DNA from: an uncultured Bacteroides sp.
Lineage (GTDB): Bacteria > Bacteroidota > Bacteroidia > Bacteroidales > Bacteroidaceae
Assembly (NCBI GenBank): GCA_949285025.1
Contig: CASDXG010000052.1
Span: 1 to 53,592, forward strand
Length of the DNA stretch: 53,592 nucleotides
Reading direction: 5' to 3'
Shown here piece after piece: positions 44,539 to 53,457 of this stretch (position 1 is the stretch's first letter; each line of letters begins with the position of its first letter). The position numbers were made by a program, and so were the translations under genes. Below the pieces are notes generated by a model. That model was not told the DNA's origin. It ran no database searches and saw only the letters and a list, made by a program, of their open reading frames with translations.

Positions 44539-45725
44539 TTATATCTTTCTCTTATCAAAACATGGCTTATTGAATTAGCAAAAAAACCGAGTGCCAAAGA
44601 TAACACCGATAAATCAAATTCTTGTGGAGAAAAGGGAATTATCAATATAAAAAGTGTTAAACACACGATATTTACCCAATGAAAAACTCCTTTCTTCCGC
44701 TTTATATCGCAATATATCACACAAGGCAAACATAACAACGGTAACGGATTAAAGAGGATAAGCAACCAATTGGAACCGACAGTCGGATGCACCGAAAAGA
44801 AAAACAGAAATGCGATAACACAACCGACAACACCTTGTACGGAACACAACAAAGCATCCCATCCCCAAAAAGCATGTCCTCTTCTCCATTGCAGCCGTGA
44901 GACATATAAAGAGATCAGCAAGAATAATAAAAACACCGCATTCGGTGAAAGGAAAGATGCAGATGTTTCTTCATCAGGCTCGGCATCTACTATCACATTC
45001 TCTTCGGCTATTAATTTTCTCGTCTCGCCGTTTTTTCCGACAATATACGCGCCATCTGCGTAATCGCGCATATAAAATGGGGCGAACATCTGCAAACGCG
45101 CGTCTATTATCTCGTCAGCCTGAGCACCCAGACACAGATCTATGCCGAATGCACTCCAGTCATATTCTTCCGTATATTCATGAACTATCGAACGGAACGT
45201 TCTGTCAGGACGAGATTCCGGATACACAATCGTTCCGGAAACAGCACGTTCTATACAATCTCTTGCACGTGTCGTACAGTTATCGTAGAAATAATTATAA
45301 CGATACACTCTGTTTTCAGGCAGATAATGCTTTTGCAAGATAGACAACAGGCGCATTTTTTCTTCATGCGTAAGATTCAGTTCCTGCTCGTAAACGGAAG
45401 AACCTCGCAAAGCATACTCCGCCTCAAAATAAGGATAAGGAGTCACCCCCAGACGATAATCGGTTTCTCCCTTTACAAAACGATATATAAAATGAGGTGC
45501 ATCGAAACTGAACATTCCAAAATTAAAGACGACATCTATATTCCGGTCGCTGTTTTGATAACGTATAGCCGTATGTCCAAACAAAGAATACACCTCCGTA
45601 CCGGGAGCACATGTCAACAAACAAAAGCGAATATTATCTTGCGCCATCACTTTTCCGCCAAACAACAAGGCCAATAAAAGATAAACAAGAAAGGATTTTA
45701 TGTATCTTTTCTCTCTCATATTCAA
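44535..45725 (-). CDS. DUF4105-like membrane protein
   Basis: A 396-residue protein with an N-terminal signal or anchor (SFLVYLLLALLFGGKVMAQ), a periplasmic DUF4105 domain, then about four or five transmembrane helices from residue 250 on (FLSPNAVFLLFLLISLYVS and later). DUF4105 blocks are CAPGTEVYSLFGHTAIRYQN and YNYFYDNCTTRARDCIE; the His and Cys in these recall NlpC/P60-type folds, so a peptidase or amidase activity is possible but unproven. ATG at 45719 is an alternative start. It leads a minus-strand unit with the phosphatase-like gene (4-base overlap). Confidence 0.8.
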   Translation of the reverse strand: MNMREKRYIKSFLVYLLLALLFGGKVMAQDNIRFCLLTCAPGTEVYSLFGHTAIRYQNSDRNIDVVFNFGMFSFDAPHFIYRFVKGETDYRLGVTPYPYFEAEYALRGSSVYEQELNLTHEEKMRLLSILQKHYLPENRVYRYNYFYDNCTTRARDCIERAVSGTIVYPESRPDRTFRSIVHEYTEEYDWSAFGIDLCLGAQADEIIDARLQMFAPFYMRDYADGAYIVGKNGETRKLIAEENVIVDAEPDEETSASFLSPNAVFLLFLLISLYVSRLQWRRGHAFWGWDALLCSVQGVVGCVIAFLFFFSVHPTVGSNWLLILFNPLPLLCLPCVIYCDIKRKKGVFHWVNIVCLTLFILIIPFSPQEFDLSVLSLALGFFANSISHVLIRERYK

Positions 45726-45750
45726 TAAACATTTTCTTTTTTAACCGACA

Positions 45751-45758
45751 CAAAAATA
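45751..45758 (-). promoter_or_regulatory. -7 box for the DUF4105 - phosphatase-like unit
   Basis: TATTTTTG on the minus strand matches TAnnTTTG, about 25 bases before the ATG at 45725. Confidence 0.55.
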
Positions 45759-45854
45759 CATTGAATAATTTAAACCATTAAAACAAATAATTGTTTTTAT
45801 GCCCTTCCTATTTATTTTTTACGTTACTTTGCAGGCAATAATACAACAAACAAC

Positions 45855-46580
45855 GTGAATTTAATTATCGACATAGGAAATACCGTAGCCAAGATAGCCG
45901 TTTTCTCAGGAGATGAAATTGTAGAAGTCTTACGTGGCTCAAATCATTCCATCGACTGCGTAGGCATGTTGTGCAACAAATATCCCATAAGTAAAGGGAT
46001 TATCGCTTCGGTCATTACACTAAGCAATACTATCCGGAGACAACTTTCAAAACTAAATTTCCCGGTATTGGAACTGACATATAAAACACCTGTTCCCATT
46101 CAAAATCTATATAAGACACCGGAAACGTTAGGCATGGACAGATTAGCCGCTGTAGTAGGTGCCAATTACCTGTCGCCCCATAAGGATATTCTTGTCATAG
46201 ATGCCGGCACTGCCCTGACATACGAATTCATTGATGCCGAAGGAAGATATTGGGGAGGCAATATTTCTCCCGGCATCTATACACGATTCAAAGCGTTAAA
46301 TGCATGTTGTGACAAACTGCCTTTGATAGAAAAGAACGGAGACATCCCGGAATTCGGATACAATACAGATACGGCTATCCGCGCAGGTGTAATAAAAGGA
46401 TTGGAGTTCGAAATAACAGGCTATATCACCCTAATGAAAAAAAAGCATCCGGAACTTTTGGTTTTTTTAACGGGCGGAGATAATTTTTCTTTTGATTCAA
46501 GCCTAAAAAACACCATATTTGCAGACAGATTCTTAGTCTTAAAAGGTTTAAACAGAATACTAAATTATAATGTCATATAA
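45855..46580 (+). CDS. coaX: CoaX, type III pantothenate kinase (GTG start)
   Basis: First enzyme of coenzyme A synthesis, phosphorylating pantothenate. The 241-residue ASKHA-fold kinase has DIGNT (6-10), [17 protein letters not shown], and [12 protein letters not shown] with the catalytic Asp, followed by [15 protein letters not shown], all typical of type III enzymes. The start codon is GTG, confirmed by the conserved N-terminus NLIIDIGNT directly after it; no upstream ATG fits. It overlaps the next gene by 11 bases (46570-46580), so translation is coupled to an outer-membrane protein of unrelated function. Confidence 0.95.
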   Translation: MNLIIDIGNTVAKIAVFSGDEIVEVLRGSNHSIDCVGMLCNKYPISKGIIASVITLSNTIRRQLSKLNFPVLELTYKTPVPIQNLYKTPETLGMDRLAAVVGANYLSPHKDILVIDAGTALTYEFIDAEGRYWGGNISPGIYTRFKALNACCDKLPLIEKNGDIPEFGYNTDTAIRAGVIKGLEFEITGYITLMKKKHPELLVFLTGGDNFSFDSSLKNTIFADRFLVLKGLNRILNYNVI

Positions 46581-47823
46581 TAGAAGTTTAATCGGAGCAA
46601 TACTGTTCGTTACCACGTCTATAACAGTCAATGCCCAAACGAGCGTAAACTCCCCTTATACAAGATACGGATTGGGAGACTTGACAAACTCAGCCTTTGC
46701 AAACAATATTGCAATGGGAGGAGTAGGTTATGCCTTAAGAAACGGTAATCATATCAATATAATGAATCCGGCATCCTACACGGCAGCCGACTCCTTGTCG
46801 TTTAAATTCGATGTCGGAATGGGATGGAATATCTCTAATTTTAAAGAAGGAGGATATACAAACAAAGCAAAGAATTCCACATTCGACTATATTGCCATGC
46901 AATTCCGTCTGCATCCGCGAATCGGATTTACTCTCGGTTTTGTCCCATATTCTACCGTTGGTTACAATTTTAGTCAAACCTATTCATTAGAAAACGGGAA
47001 CGAAACAACAGCGACAAACACGTTTACCGGAGACGGAGGACTGCAACAAGTTTTTTTAGGCTTAGGATTCAAAATATTCAAGAACTTGTCTGTCGGAGCT
47101 AATATCGGTTATTTTTACGGAACAATCGACTATCAAAGTAATATAAGTTTCAGCACAACATCCGACCAAACCGTAACTTATAACCATATAAGAGTAAAAA
47201 GTTACAAAGCAGATTTCGGCCTTCAATACACCCAAGACATCAATAAAGACAATAATATTACTTTAGGTCTTAGCTACGGACTTGGACATGATCTAAACTC
47301 CACCGGCACAAAAGGAATACAAGTTACCAATTATCAAGCCGATGAAATCTCGGTAAACGATCAATACGGAATCCCGCATTCATTCGGAGGAGGCCTTGCA
47401 TTCAATCACAAAAAACAATGGACCGTGGAAGTTGATTACACGAAGCAACAATGGTCTAAGGCCAAATACGAAAATGAGACAAACCGATACAACAATCTTT
47501 CCCGCATTGCCATAGGAGCAGAATTTACTCCAAACTCCGAAGGACGGGGTTATCTCCAGAGAATTCATTACCGGGCCGGAGCATATTATAATAATTCCTA
47601 TCTGAAAATGACAGATAATATTGATGGCCCATCCGAATATGGAGTAAGTGTCGGACTAGGCTTCCCCTTGCAATTATTTCAACGAAATACCATTTTAAAC
47701 ATCACTGGCCAATATGTTCATGTAAAGCCTTCTGTTGCTGACATGCTTTCCGAAAATCGCTTTGTCATAAAACTTGGACTGACATTCAATGAACGTTGGT
47801 TCATGAAATGGAGAATCAATTAA
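46570..47823 (+). CDS. FadL-like outer-membrane barrel protein (unknown substrate)
   Basis: A 417-residue exported beta-barrel. A signal peptide ([18 protein letters not shown]) is followed by [44 protein letters not shown], which has the GG..G and NPAS pattern of FadL-family N-termini, then many aromatic beta-strands. It overlaps coaX by 11 bases and is followed 29 bases later by a TPR protein and then lptC. I do not recognise a characterised homologue. The context suggests an envelope lipid or LPS-related role; this is inference. Confidence 0.75.
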   Translation: MSYNRSLIGAILFVTTSITVNAQTSVNSPYTRYGLGDLTNSAFANNIAMGGVGYALRNGNHINIMNPASYTAADSLSFKFDVGMGWNISNFKEGGYTNKAKNSTFDYIAMQFRLHPRIGFTLGFVPYSTVGYNFSQTYSLENGNETTATNTFTGDGGLQQVFLGLGFKIFKNLSVGANIGYFYGTIDYQSNISFSTTSDQTVTYNHIRVKSYKADFGLQYTQDINKDNNITLGLSYGLGHDLNSTGTKGIQVTNYQADEISVNDQYGIPHSFGGGLAFNHKKQWTVEVDYTKQQWSKAKYENETNRYNNLSRIAIGAEFTPNSEGRGYLQRIHYRAGAYYNNSYLKMTDNIDGPSEYGVSVGLGFPLQLFQRNTILNITGQYVHVKPSVADMLSENRFVIKLGLTFNERWFMKWRIN

Positions 47824-47852
47824 ATAACGTTGGACGAATAAATTTAATAGAT

Positions 47853-49214
47853 ATGATGAAAATAAGAATGTTTACAGCGCTGTGTGCAATCATGTTAGGC
47901 ACAACAGCAGTTCTTGCTCAGAAAGGAGTAGAAGACGGTTCGCGTTTCGGTCATGGAGAAGACAGCATTCGTTGTCTACAAAACATTAGTGTTTACACAG
48001 AATACGTGAAAACAAACAATTTTAAGGATGCATATACTCCGTGGAAAGCTGTATTCACAGAAGCACCAACCGCCCAAGTGGGCACGTATACCAATGGCGT
48101 AAAAATACTTCGGGCTTTAATTGCTTCGGCTAAAGATGCGACAGAACAAGGGAATTATTTCAGCGAATTAATGGCCGTTTACGACCAACGTCTGAAATAT
48201 CTTGACCAACTTAACAATTTAGTAAAGACGAAAGCCACAAAAGGTTCTGTTATCGGATTAAAGGCTCATGACTATATTTATTTTTCAGGAAAAGCATTCG
48301 ATGTCAACGAGGCCTACAACATGCTCAAAACAGCTATTGACATGGAAAAAGAAAATTCCGATTATTTCATACTGCAAGACATGATGGATGTGTCATCACG
48401 TAAACTGAAAGCTGATGAAACACATAAAGAAACCTTTATCCAAGACTATTTGATTACTTCCGAATATGCAGAAAAGGCATTGAAAGCAGCTCCGGAGAAT
48501 CAAAAGAACATATACAAAACCGCAAAAGACAATGTTGATGCTTACTTCATCAACAGCGGCGCTGCAACATGCGAAAACCTTCAATCCATTTACGGCCCGA
48601 AAATCGAAGAGAATAAAAACAACATTGAATATCTGAAACAAGTCATCAATGTCATGCAACTTTTAAAGTGCACCAACGAAGATGCTTACTTCGCAGCATC
48701 GGAAGCTGCCCATGCCATTGAACCGACAGCAGGTTCAGCTGCCGGATGCGGCTTCTTATATTATAAAAAGGGGGAATATGACAAAAGCATAAGCTATTTC
48801 GATCAAGCCATTGAAATGGAAAATGATCTCATGAAGAAATCAGAATATTGCTATAGTGCCGCTGCTGTTTTATTTACAGCAAAACAATATAGTAAGGCAA
48901 AACAGTACGCAAACAAAGCAATTGAAGCCAATCCGAATAGTGGGAAGTCATATATTTTAATTGCACAACTATACGCTTCCGCTCCCAATTGGGACTCAGA
49001 TCCTACAATGAACAAGTGTACTTATTTTGCTGTCATCAGCAAGCTTCAACGTGCAAAAAGTGTTGATCCCAGCGTTACAGAAGAAGCAAACAGATTAATC
49101 TCGGCATATTCTGCACACACTCCGAAGACAGAAGACTTATTTTTCTTAGGCCTAAAATCCGGAAGCACCGTAAAAATCGGTGGATGGATCGGTGAAACCA
49201 TCACTATCCCCTAA
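47853..49214 (+). CDS. exported TPR protein
   Basis: A 453-residue periplasmic protein from ATG 47853 (ATG 47856 is equally possible); the frame is open to 47796, but that would overlap the barrel gene and bury the signal peptide. Signal MKIRMFTALCAIMLGTTAVLAQ. The N-terminal half is all-helical (CLQNISVYTEYVKTNNFKDAYTPWKAVFTEAP as a pattern). The C-terminal half has clear tetratricopeptide repeats, for example AGCGFLYYKKGEYDKSISYFDQAIEME and SAAAVLFTAKQYSKAKQYANKAIEANP. Lying between the barrel gene and lptC (4 bases before it), it is a candidate accessory or scaffold factor. Exact role unknown. Confidence 0.78.
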   Translation: MMKIRMFTALCAIMLGTTAVLAQKGVEDGSRFGHGEDSIRCLQNISVYTEYVKTNNFKDAYTPWKAVFTEAPTAQVGTYTNGVKILRALIASAKDATEQGNYFSELMAVYDQRLKYLDQLNNLVKTKATKGSVIGLKAHDYIYFSGKAFDVNEAYNMLKTAIDMEKENSDYFILQDMMDVSSRKLKADETHKETFIQDYLITSEYAEKALKAAPENQKNIYKTAKDNVDAYFINSGAATCENLQSIYGPKIEENKNNIEYLKQVINVMQLLKCTNEDAYFAASEAAHAIEPTAGSAAGCGFLYYKKGEYDKSISYFDQAIEMENDLMKKSEYCYSAAAVLFTAKQYSKAKQYANKAIEANPNSGKSYILIAQLYASAPNWDSDPTMNKCTYFAVISKLQRAKSVDPSVTEEANRLISAYSAHTPKTEDLFFLGLKSGSTVKIGGWIGETITIP

Positions 49215-49218
49215 CACT

Positions 49219-49839
49219 ATGCACTTAAAGAAACGCAATAAAACATCTATTCTATTTATAAACATAACAGTTACTATATGGGTAACTGTTATGTTTATTT
49301 TATGCCCTTCATGCGGAAAAAAGTCTTCCGGAATGGCAAACATCACACCATCCAATGATTCTTTACCCGATATGCAAACAAACGAGATCGTTTCTTTCGT
49401 ATCTGATTCCGGCTTGATTCGATATAAAATAATCACTCCCGAATGGCTTATATACAGTAAAAAGAGTCCTACATTATGGGCATTCGAAAAAGGTGTTTAC
49501 CTTGAAAAATTTGATACGCTTTTTAATATCGACTCAAGCATCAAGGCCGATACAGCATATTATTACGAATCAAAAAGGATTTGGGAACTAAGAAGCAATG
49601 TACAAATAAGGAATCAGCAAGGAGACAAATTCGATACAGATCTTCTTTTTTGGGATCAAAATAAAGCAAGAATCTATTCCGATCACTTTATCCGCATCGA
49701 ACAGCAACCGGAAGACCAAGTTATTACCGGATATGGCTTTGAATCAAATCAAGAAATGACCGAATACCGCATTTTCAACAACACCGGCTCTTTTATCGTA
49801 GAAGATAAAACTCCCACAGACTCAACACAAAATAAATAG
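49219..49839 (+). CDS. lptC: LptC-like LPS export protein
   Basis: Periplasmic bridge component that receives lipopolysaccharide from LptBFG and passes it to LptA. The 206-residue protein has one N-terminal hydrophobic segment (about 10-30) ending FILCPSCGKK, which could be an anchor or a lipobox-like site. The LptC-type beta-jellyroll follows: YKIITPEWLIYSKKSPTLWAFEKGVYLEKFD, IKADTAYYYESKRIWEL and FDTDLLFWDQNKARIYSDHFIRIEQ. ATG 49219 is preferred over 49180, which would overlap the TPR gene. It ends 13 bases before the CorC-like gene. Confidence 0.82.
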   Translation: MHLKKRNKTSILFINITVTIWVTVMFILCPSCGKKSSGMANITPSNDSLPDMQTNEIVSFVSDSGLIRYKIITPEWLIYSKKSPTLWAFEKGVYLEKFDTLFNIDSSIKADTAYYYESKRIWELRSNVQIRNQQGDKFDTDLLFWDQNKARIYSDHFIRIEQQPEDQVITGYGFESNQEMTEYRIFNNTGSFIVEDKTPTDSTQNK

Positions 49840-49852
49840 GATATAGCAATAA

Positions 49853-51109
49853 ATGGAACCAATCTTATCCATACTCATCATATTAATCTTTTCCGTCTTT
49901 TTTTCAGGCATGGAAACAGCCTTTGCATTTTCCGGGAAACTTCGCATCGAAACAACAAGGAAAAAGAATCCAATCAACCGCATCCTTTCCATATTCTATC
50001 GAAATGAAAATGCGTTCATGTCGGCGATGTTTATAGGAAGCAACGTTGCTCTTATCGCCTATGGCATTGTTACAGCCAGGCTCATCCAACAACATTTATA
50101 CCTATACACCCCGATAAATAAAATCCTATACATCATTATCGGAACTACAATAGCGGCTTCCGCCATCCTTATCACCAAAGAACTTATCCCCAAAACCCTC
50201 TTTAAAATCTATGCAGAGAACCTGTTGAAGACACTGGCCGTCCCCGCTTTAATCTGTTACATAATCATTTATCCTATCAGTCAAACGATATCATTTCTCT
50301 CAAAAGGCATCTTACACATATTCGGGATCAACAGCAATAAAGACAATACGGCCAAAGCTTTCACAAAGGTTGATTTAGACTCTTTCATCCAAAACAGCAT
50401 TGATGAATCGCAAAATACAGAAGATATCGATACGGAAATCAAGATGTTCCAAAACGTACTCGATTTCTCCAACATCAAAGTGCGCGATTGTATGATCCCC
50501 CGTACCGAGATCATTGCAGTAGAAAATACCGCCACCTTAGACGAATTAAAAGAAAAGTTCATAGAAAACGGAATCAGTAAAATCATTGTTTATAAAGAAA
50601 ATATAGACAATATAATAGGATATATCCATTCATCTGAGATGTTCAAGCCCCTCTCCGACTGGCAACAAAACATCAGGACAATTCCCTTTGTTCCGGAAAC
50701 AATGGGAGCGCACAAACTCATGCAACTGTTCATGCAGCAGAAACGTTCGTTGGCTATCGTAGTAGACGAGTTCGGCGGGACATCAGGCATCGTGGCTTTA
50801 GAAGACCTGGTTGAGGAAATTCTAGGAGATATAGAAGACGAACATGACACAAACTCCACCATCGCCCGAGTAATCGGTAACAACGAATACATCCTATCCG
50901 GCCGGATGGAAATCGAAAAAGCCAATAAAGAATTCAGTCTTAACCTCCCGGAAGATGACGATTATCAAACTATAGGAGGTCTGATTTTACATGAATTTCA
51001 AAGCATCCCCAAGATAAATGAAATCATAAATATCGGGAAATTCCAATTTAAAATAATAAAAGTAACAACAACAAAAATAGAATTAGTAAAGCTGAAAGTA
51101 AACAAATAG
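49853..51109 (+). CDS. CNNM/CorC-like membrane protein (DUF21, CBS pair, CorC_HlyC)
   Basis: A 418-residue inner-membrane protein. An N-terminal DUF21 domain with about four hydrophobic helices (1-170) is followed by a CBS pair (about 205-325, with VRDCMIPRTEIIAVENTATLDEL and AIVVDEFGGTSGIVALEDLVEEILGDIEDEHD) and a C-terminal CorC_HlyC domain. Members transport Mg2+ or regulate its transport; Flavobacterial GldE, of gliding motility, has the same architecture. 'Hemolysin' labels are historical. Its role within the lptC neighbourhood is unclear. ppiD follows, with its own promoter-like box. Confidence 0.87.
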   Translation: MEPILSILIILIFSVFFSGMETAFAFSGKLRIETTRKKNPINRILSIFYRNENAFMSAMFIGSNVALIAYGIVTARLIQQHLYLYTPINKILYIIIGTTIAASAILITKELIPKTLFKIYAENLLKTLAVPALICYIIIYPISQTISFLSKGILHIFGINSNKDNTAKAFTKVDLDSFIQNSIDESQNTEDIDTEIKMFQNVLDFSNIKVRDCMIPRTEIIAVENTATLDELKEKFIENGISKIIVYKENIDNIIGYIHSSEMFKPLSDWQQNIRTIPFVPETMGAHKLMQLFMQQKRSLAIVVDEFGGTSGIVALEDLVEEILGDIEDEHDTNSTIARVIGNNEYILSGRMEIEKANKEFSLNLPEDDDYQTIGGLILHEFQSIPKINEIINIGKFQFKIIKVTTTKIELVKLKVNK

Positions 51110-51152
51110 GTGTTTTTTTGGGGAAGAGAATCGAATTTAAACATCTTTTTTG

Positions 51153-51160
51153 TATCTTCG
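51153..51160 (+). promoter_or_regulatory. -7-like box for ppiD
   Basis: TATCTTCG resembles TAnnTTTG with one mismatch, 56 bases before the ppiD ATG at 51217. It lies inside the frame open from 51118, which supports the later start. Confidence 0.45.
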
Positions 51161-51216
51161 TGCCCAAAAGTTTGAAAATTTTACCGAATAACAATAAACA
51201 AAACAGCAAATTCAAT

Positions 51217-53355
51217 ATGGCAACATTACAGAAAATCAGGAGCAAAGGCCCTTTATTGGTCATTGTAATAGGCCTTGCCCTTTTTGCATTCATTGCAGGT
51301 GATGCGTGGAAAATACTACAGCCACACCAAGGAAAACAAGACGTCGGAGTTGTAAATGGTAAGAAACTTTCTGTACAAGAATACCAAAAATTGGTAGACG
51401 AATACAGCGAAGTCGTTAAACTGACCAACGGTTTAAGCTCTTTAAGCGAGGAACAACTGAACAACATAAAAGACGTTGTCTGGAACACATACGTTACAAA
51501 TGAACTGGTAGCAACTGAAGCAGAGAAATTAGGGCTCACCGTAACCGATGCAGAAATTGAAGCAATCATAGATGAAGGAACGAACCCTATTTTGATGCAG
51601 ACCCCGTTCCGCAATCCGCAAACCGGCATGTTCGATAAAGACATGTTGAAAAAATTCCTGGTTGACTACGCCAACTTAAGCAAGACTCAAATGCCTGCTC
51701 AATACGTGGAATACTATCAAAAAATGGGAAACTTCTGGAAGTTTATAGAAAAAACATTAATCCAATCCACCTTAGCGGAGAAATATCAGAGCCTGCTTGC
51801 CAAGTCTTTAATATCAAATCCCGTAGAAGCAGAAAATGAATTTAAAGCACGTACGGAACAAAGCGACCTCTTATTGACTGGTATCCCATACGCAAGTATC
51901 AGCGACACAACAGTACAAGTTTCAGACGAAGAGGTGAAACAGCTTTATGAGAAACGAAAAGAACAGTTTAAACAATCGGTAGAAACCCGTAATATTTCTT
52001 ACATCGACGTACATGTCGTTCCGTCGGATGCTGATAGAAGTGCCGTACAGAAAGAAGTGACAGAATACAGCAATCAATTAGGAAATACCGACAGCGATTT
52101 TGCTACATTTATACGTTCTACCGGATCTACCGTCTCTTATGCTGATATTCCAGTAAACAGAACTGCTCTTCCCGAAGATGTTGCAAGCCGTTTGGACTCA
52201 ACAAGCATTAAAGAAGTGTACGGCCCCTACTACAATGCCGGAGACGACTCTTATAATGCATTCAAAATTTTAGCAAAGACCACTGCTCCCGATTCTATCG
52301 AATTCCGCCAGATTCAAGTATATGCCGATACGGAAGAAAAAACCACAACATTATCGGACAGTATTTACAATGCGTTGAAAAACGGAGCAGACTTCACAGA
52401 AATCGCCAAGATTTACGGACAGACAGGAGAATCCATGTGGGTTGACGCACGCTCTTGGGAAAGCGCTGCAAACATTGACAATGATAACGCAAGAATGATC
52501 AACGCGCTCATAGAACAGCCTGTCAAAGAAATTTCAAATATCAAAATGGGGCAAATGAACGTCATCCTTCAGGTCATGAATAAAAAAGCGATGAAAAATA
52601 AATATAAAGTAGCAATAGTGAAATGCCCTGTGGAGTTCAGTAAAGAAACTTATAATGACGCTTATAATAAATTCAGCCAATTCGTCGCTCAAAACACGAC
52701 AGTAGAAGAGTTACAGAAAAACGCTGAAGAAAGCGGATATACTATTACTCCGCGCGCTTATTTCCGTAGTGATGAACACTACATCGGCGGAATCCAATCT
52801 ACCCGCGATGCGTTGAAATGGGTATTCGAAGCAAAAGAAGGAGAGGTTTCCCCATTATACGAATGCGGTGAAAACGACCATCTATTGGTTGTCGCTCTGG
52901 AAAAAATAAATCCGAAAGGATATGTTAACATAAATGAGGTTGCAGAATCGTTACGCTCTGAAATCCGCAAAGACAAAAAAGCCGATATCATCATGGCACG
53001 AGTTAAAGATTTTAACTCCATAGACCAGATGAAAGCAGAAAAAGATGCTAAAAATGACACGGTTAAACACGTTACATTCAATGCATCAGTATATGTATCC
53101 GTATTCAGATCAAGTGAGCCGGCTATCGGAGCTTATGCGGAAAAGACCGAACTCAACCAGGCCTCCGCTCCATTCAAAGGAAATGCAGGCGTATTTATGA
53201 TTCAGGTTTATAATAAAGAGAAAAGCGCGGAAACATTCGACGTGAAGAAAGAAGAAACAACTTTATCAAGAATGTCAACTGCCAACGCCAGACAATGCGT
53301 ATATGAACTCCGCGAAAAAGGAAATATCGAAGACCAAAGATATTTATTCTTCTGA
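51217..53355 (+). CDS. ppiD: PpiD/SurA-type periplasmic foldase anchored in the inner membrane
   Basis: A 712-residue protein with one N-terminal transmembrane helix (about 10-30, GPLLVIVIGLALFAFIAGDAW) and a periplasmic body. A SurA_N-like region includes VGVVNGKKLSVQEYQKLVDEY and AEKLGLTVTDAEIEAIID. Two parvulin-like units follow (about 250-380 and 385-480); neither shows the usual His in an 'xxHIL' strand (IEFRQIQVY instead), so isomerase activity is doubtful and chaperone activity more likely. It assists outer-membrane and secreted protein folding after Sec export. The frame is open to 51118, but ATG 51217 starts the membrane anchor. It closes the envelope gene cluster and is followed by a terminator. 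Confidence 0.87.
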   Translation: MATLQKIRSKGPLLVIVIGLALFAFIAGDAWKILQPHQGKQDVGVVNGKKLSVQEYQKLVDEYSEVVKLTNGLSSLSEEQLNNIKDVVWNTYVTNELVATEAEKLGLTVTDAEIEAIIDEGTNPILMQTPFRNPQTGMFDKDMLKKFLVDYANLSKTQMPAQYVEYYQKMGNFWKFIEKTLIQSTLAEKYQSLLAKSLISNPVEAENEFKARTEQSDLLLTGIPYASISDTTVQVSDEEVKQLYEKRKEQFKQSVETRNISYIDVHVVPSDADRSAVQKEVTEYSNQLGNTDSDFATFIRSTGSTVSYADIPVNRTALPEDVASRLDSTSIKEVYGPYYNAGDDSYNAFKILAKTTAPDSIEFRQIQVYADTEEKTTTLSDSIYNALKNGADFTEIAKIYGQTGESMWVDARSWESAANIDNDNARMINALIEQPVKEISNIKMGQMNVILQVMNKKAMKNKYKVAIVKCPVEFSKETYNDAYNKFSQFVAQNTTVEELQKNAEESGYTITPRAYFRSDEHYIGGIQSTRDALKWVFEAKEGEVSPLYECGENDHLLVVALEKINPKGYVNINEVAESLRSEIRKDKKADIIMARVKDFNSIDQMKAEKDAKNDTVKHVTFNASVYVSVFRSSEPAIGAYAEKTELNQASAPFKGNAGVFMIQVYNKEKSAETFDVKKEETTLSRMSTANARQCVYELREKGNIEDQRYLFF

Positions 53356-53389
53356 CAGAAATATTTCATTACATCTTTATAAATATAGT

Positions 53390-53431
53390 AAAAGAAGCGC
53401 CGCTTTCAGAAAAATCAGCGGCGCTTCTTTT
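53390..53431 (+). terminator. rho-independent terminator after ppiD
   Basis: A perfect 15-base stem, AAAAGAAGCGCCGCT (53390-53404) with 53417-53431, 12-base loop, ending in TTTT. It lies 34 bases after the ppiD stop. Confidence 0.9.
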
Positions 53432-53457
53432 GCATTTATAACGAAGAATATAAAAAC

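Noticed and set aside
47796-47852. N-terminal extension of the TPR protein
   Set aside because: It overlaps the barrel gene and would place the signal peptide internally.
49180-49218. N-terminal extension of LptC
   Set aside because: It overlaps the end of the TPR gene; ATG 49219 directly precedes the basic residues and membrane segment.
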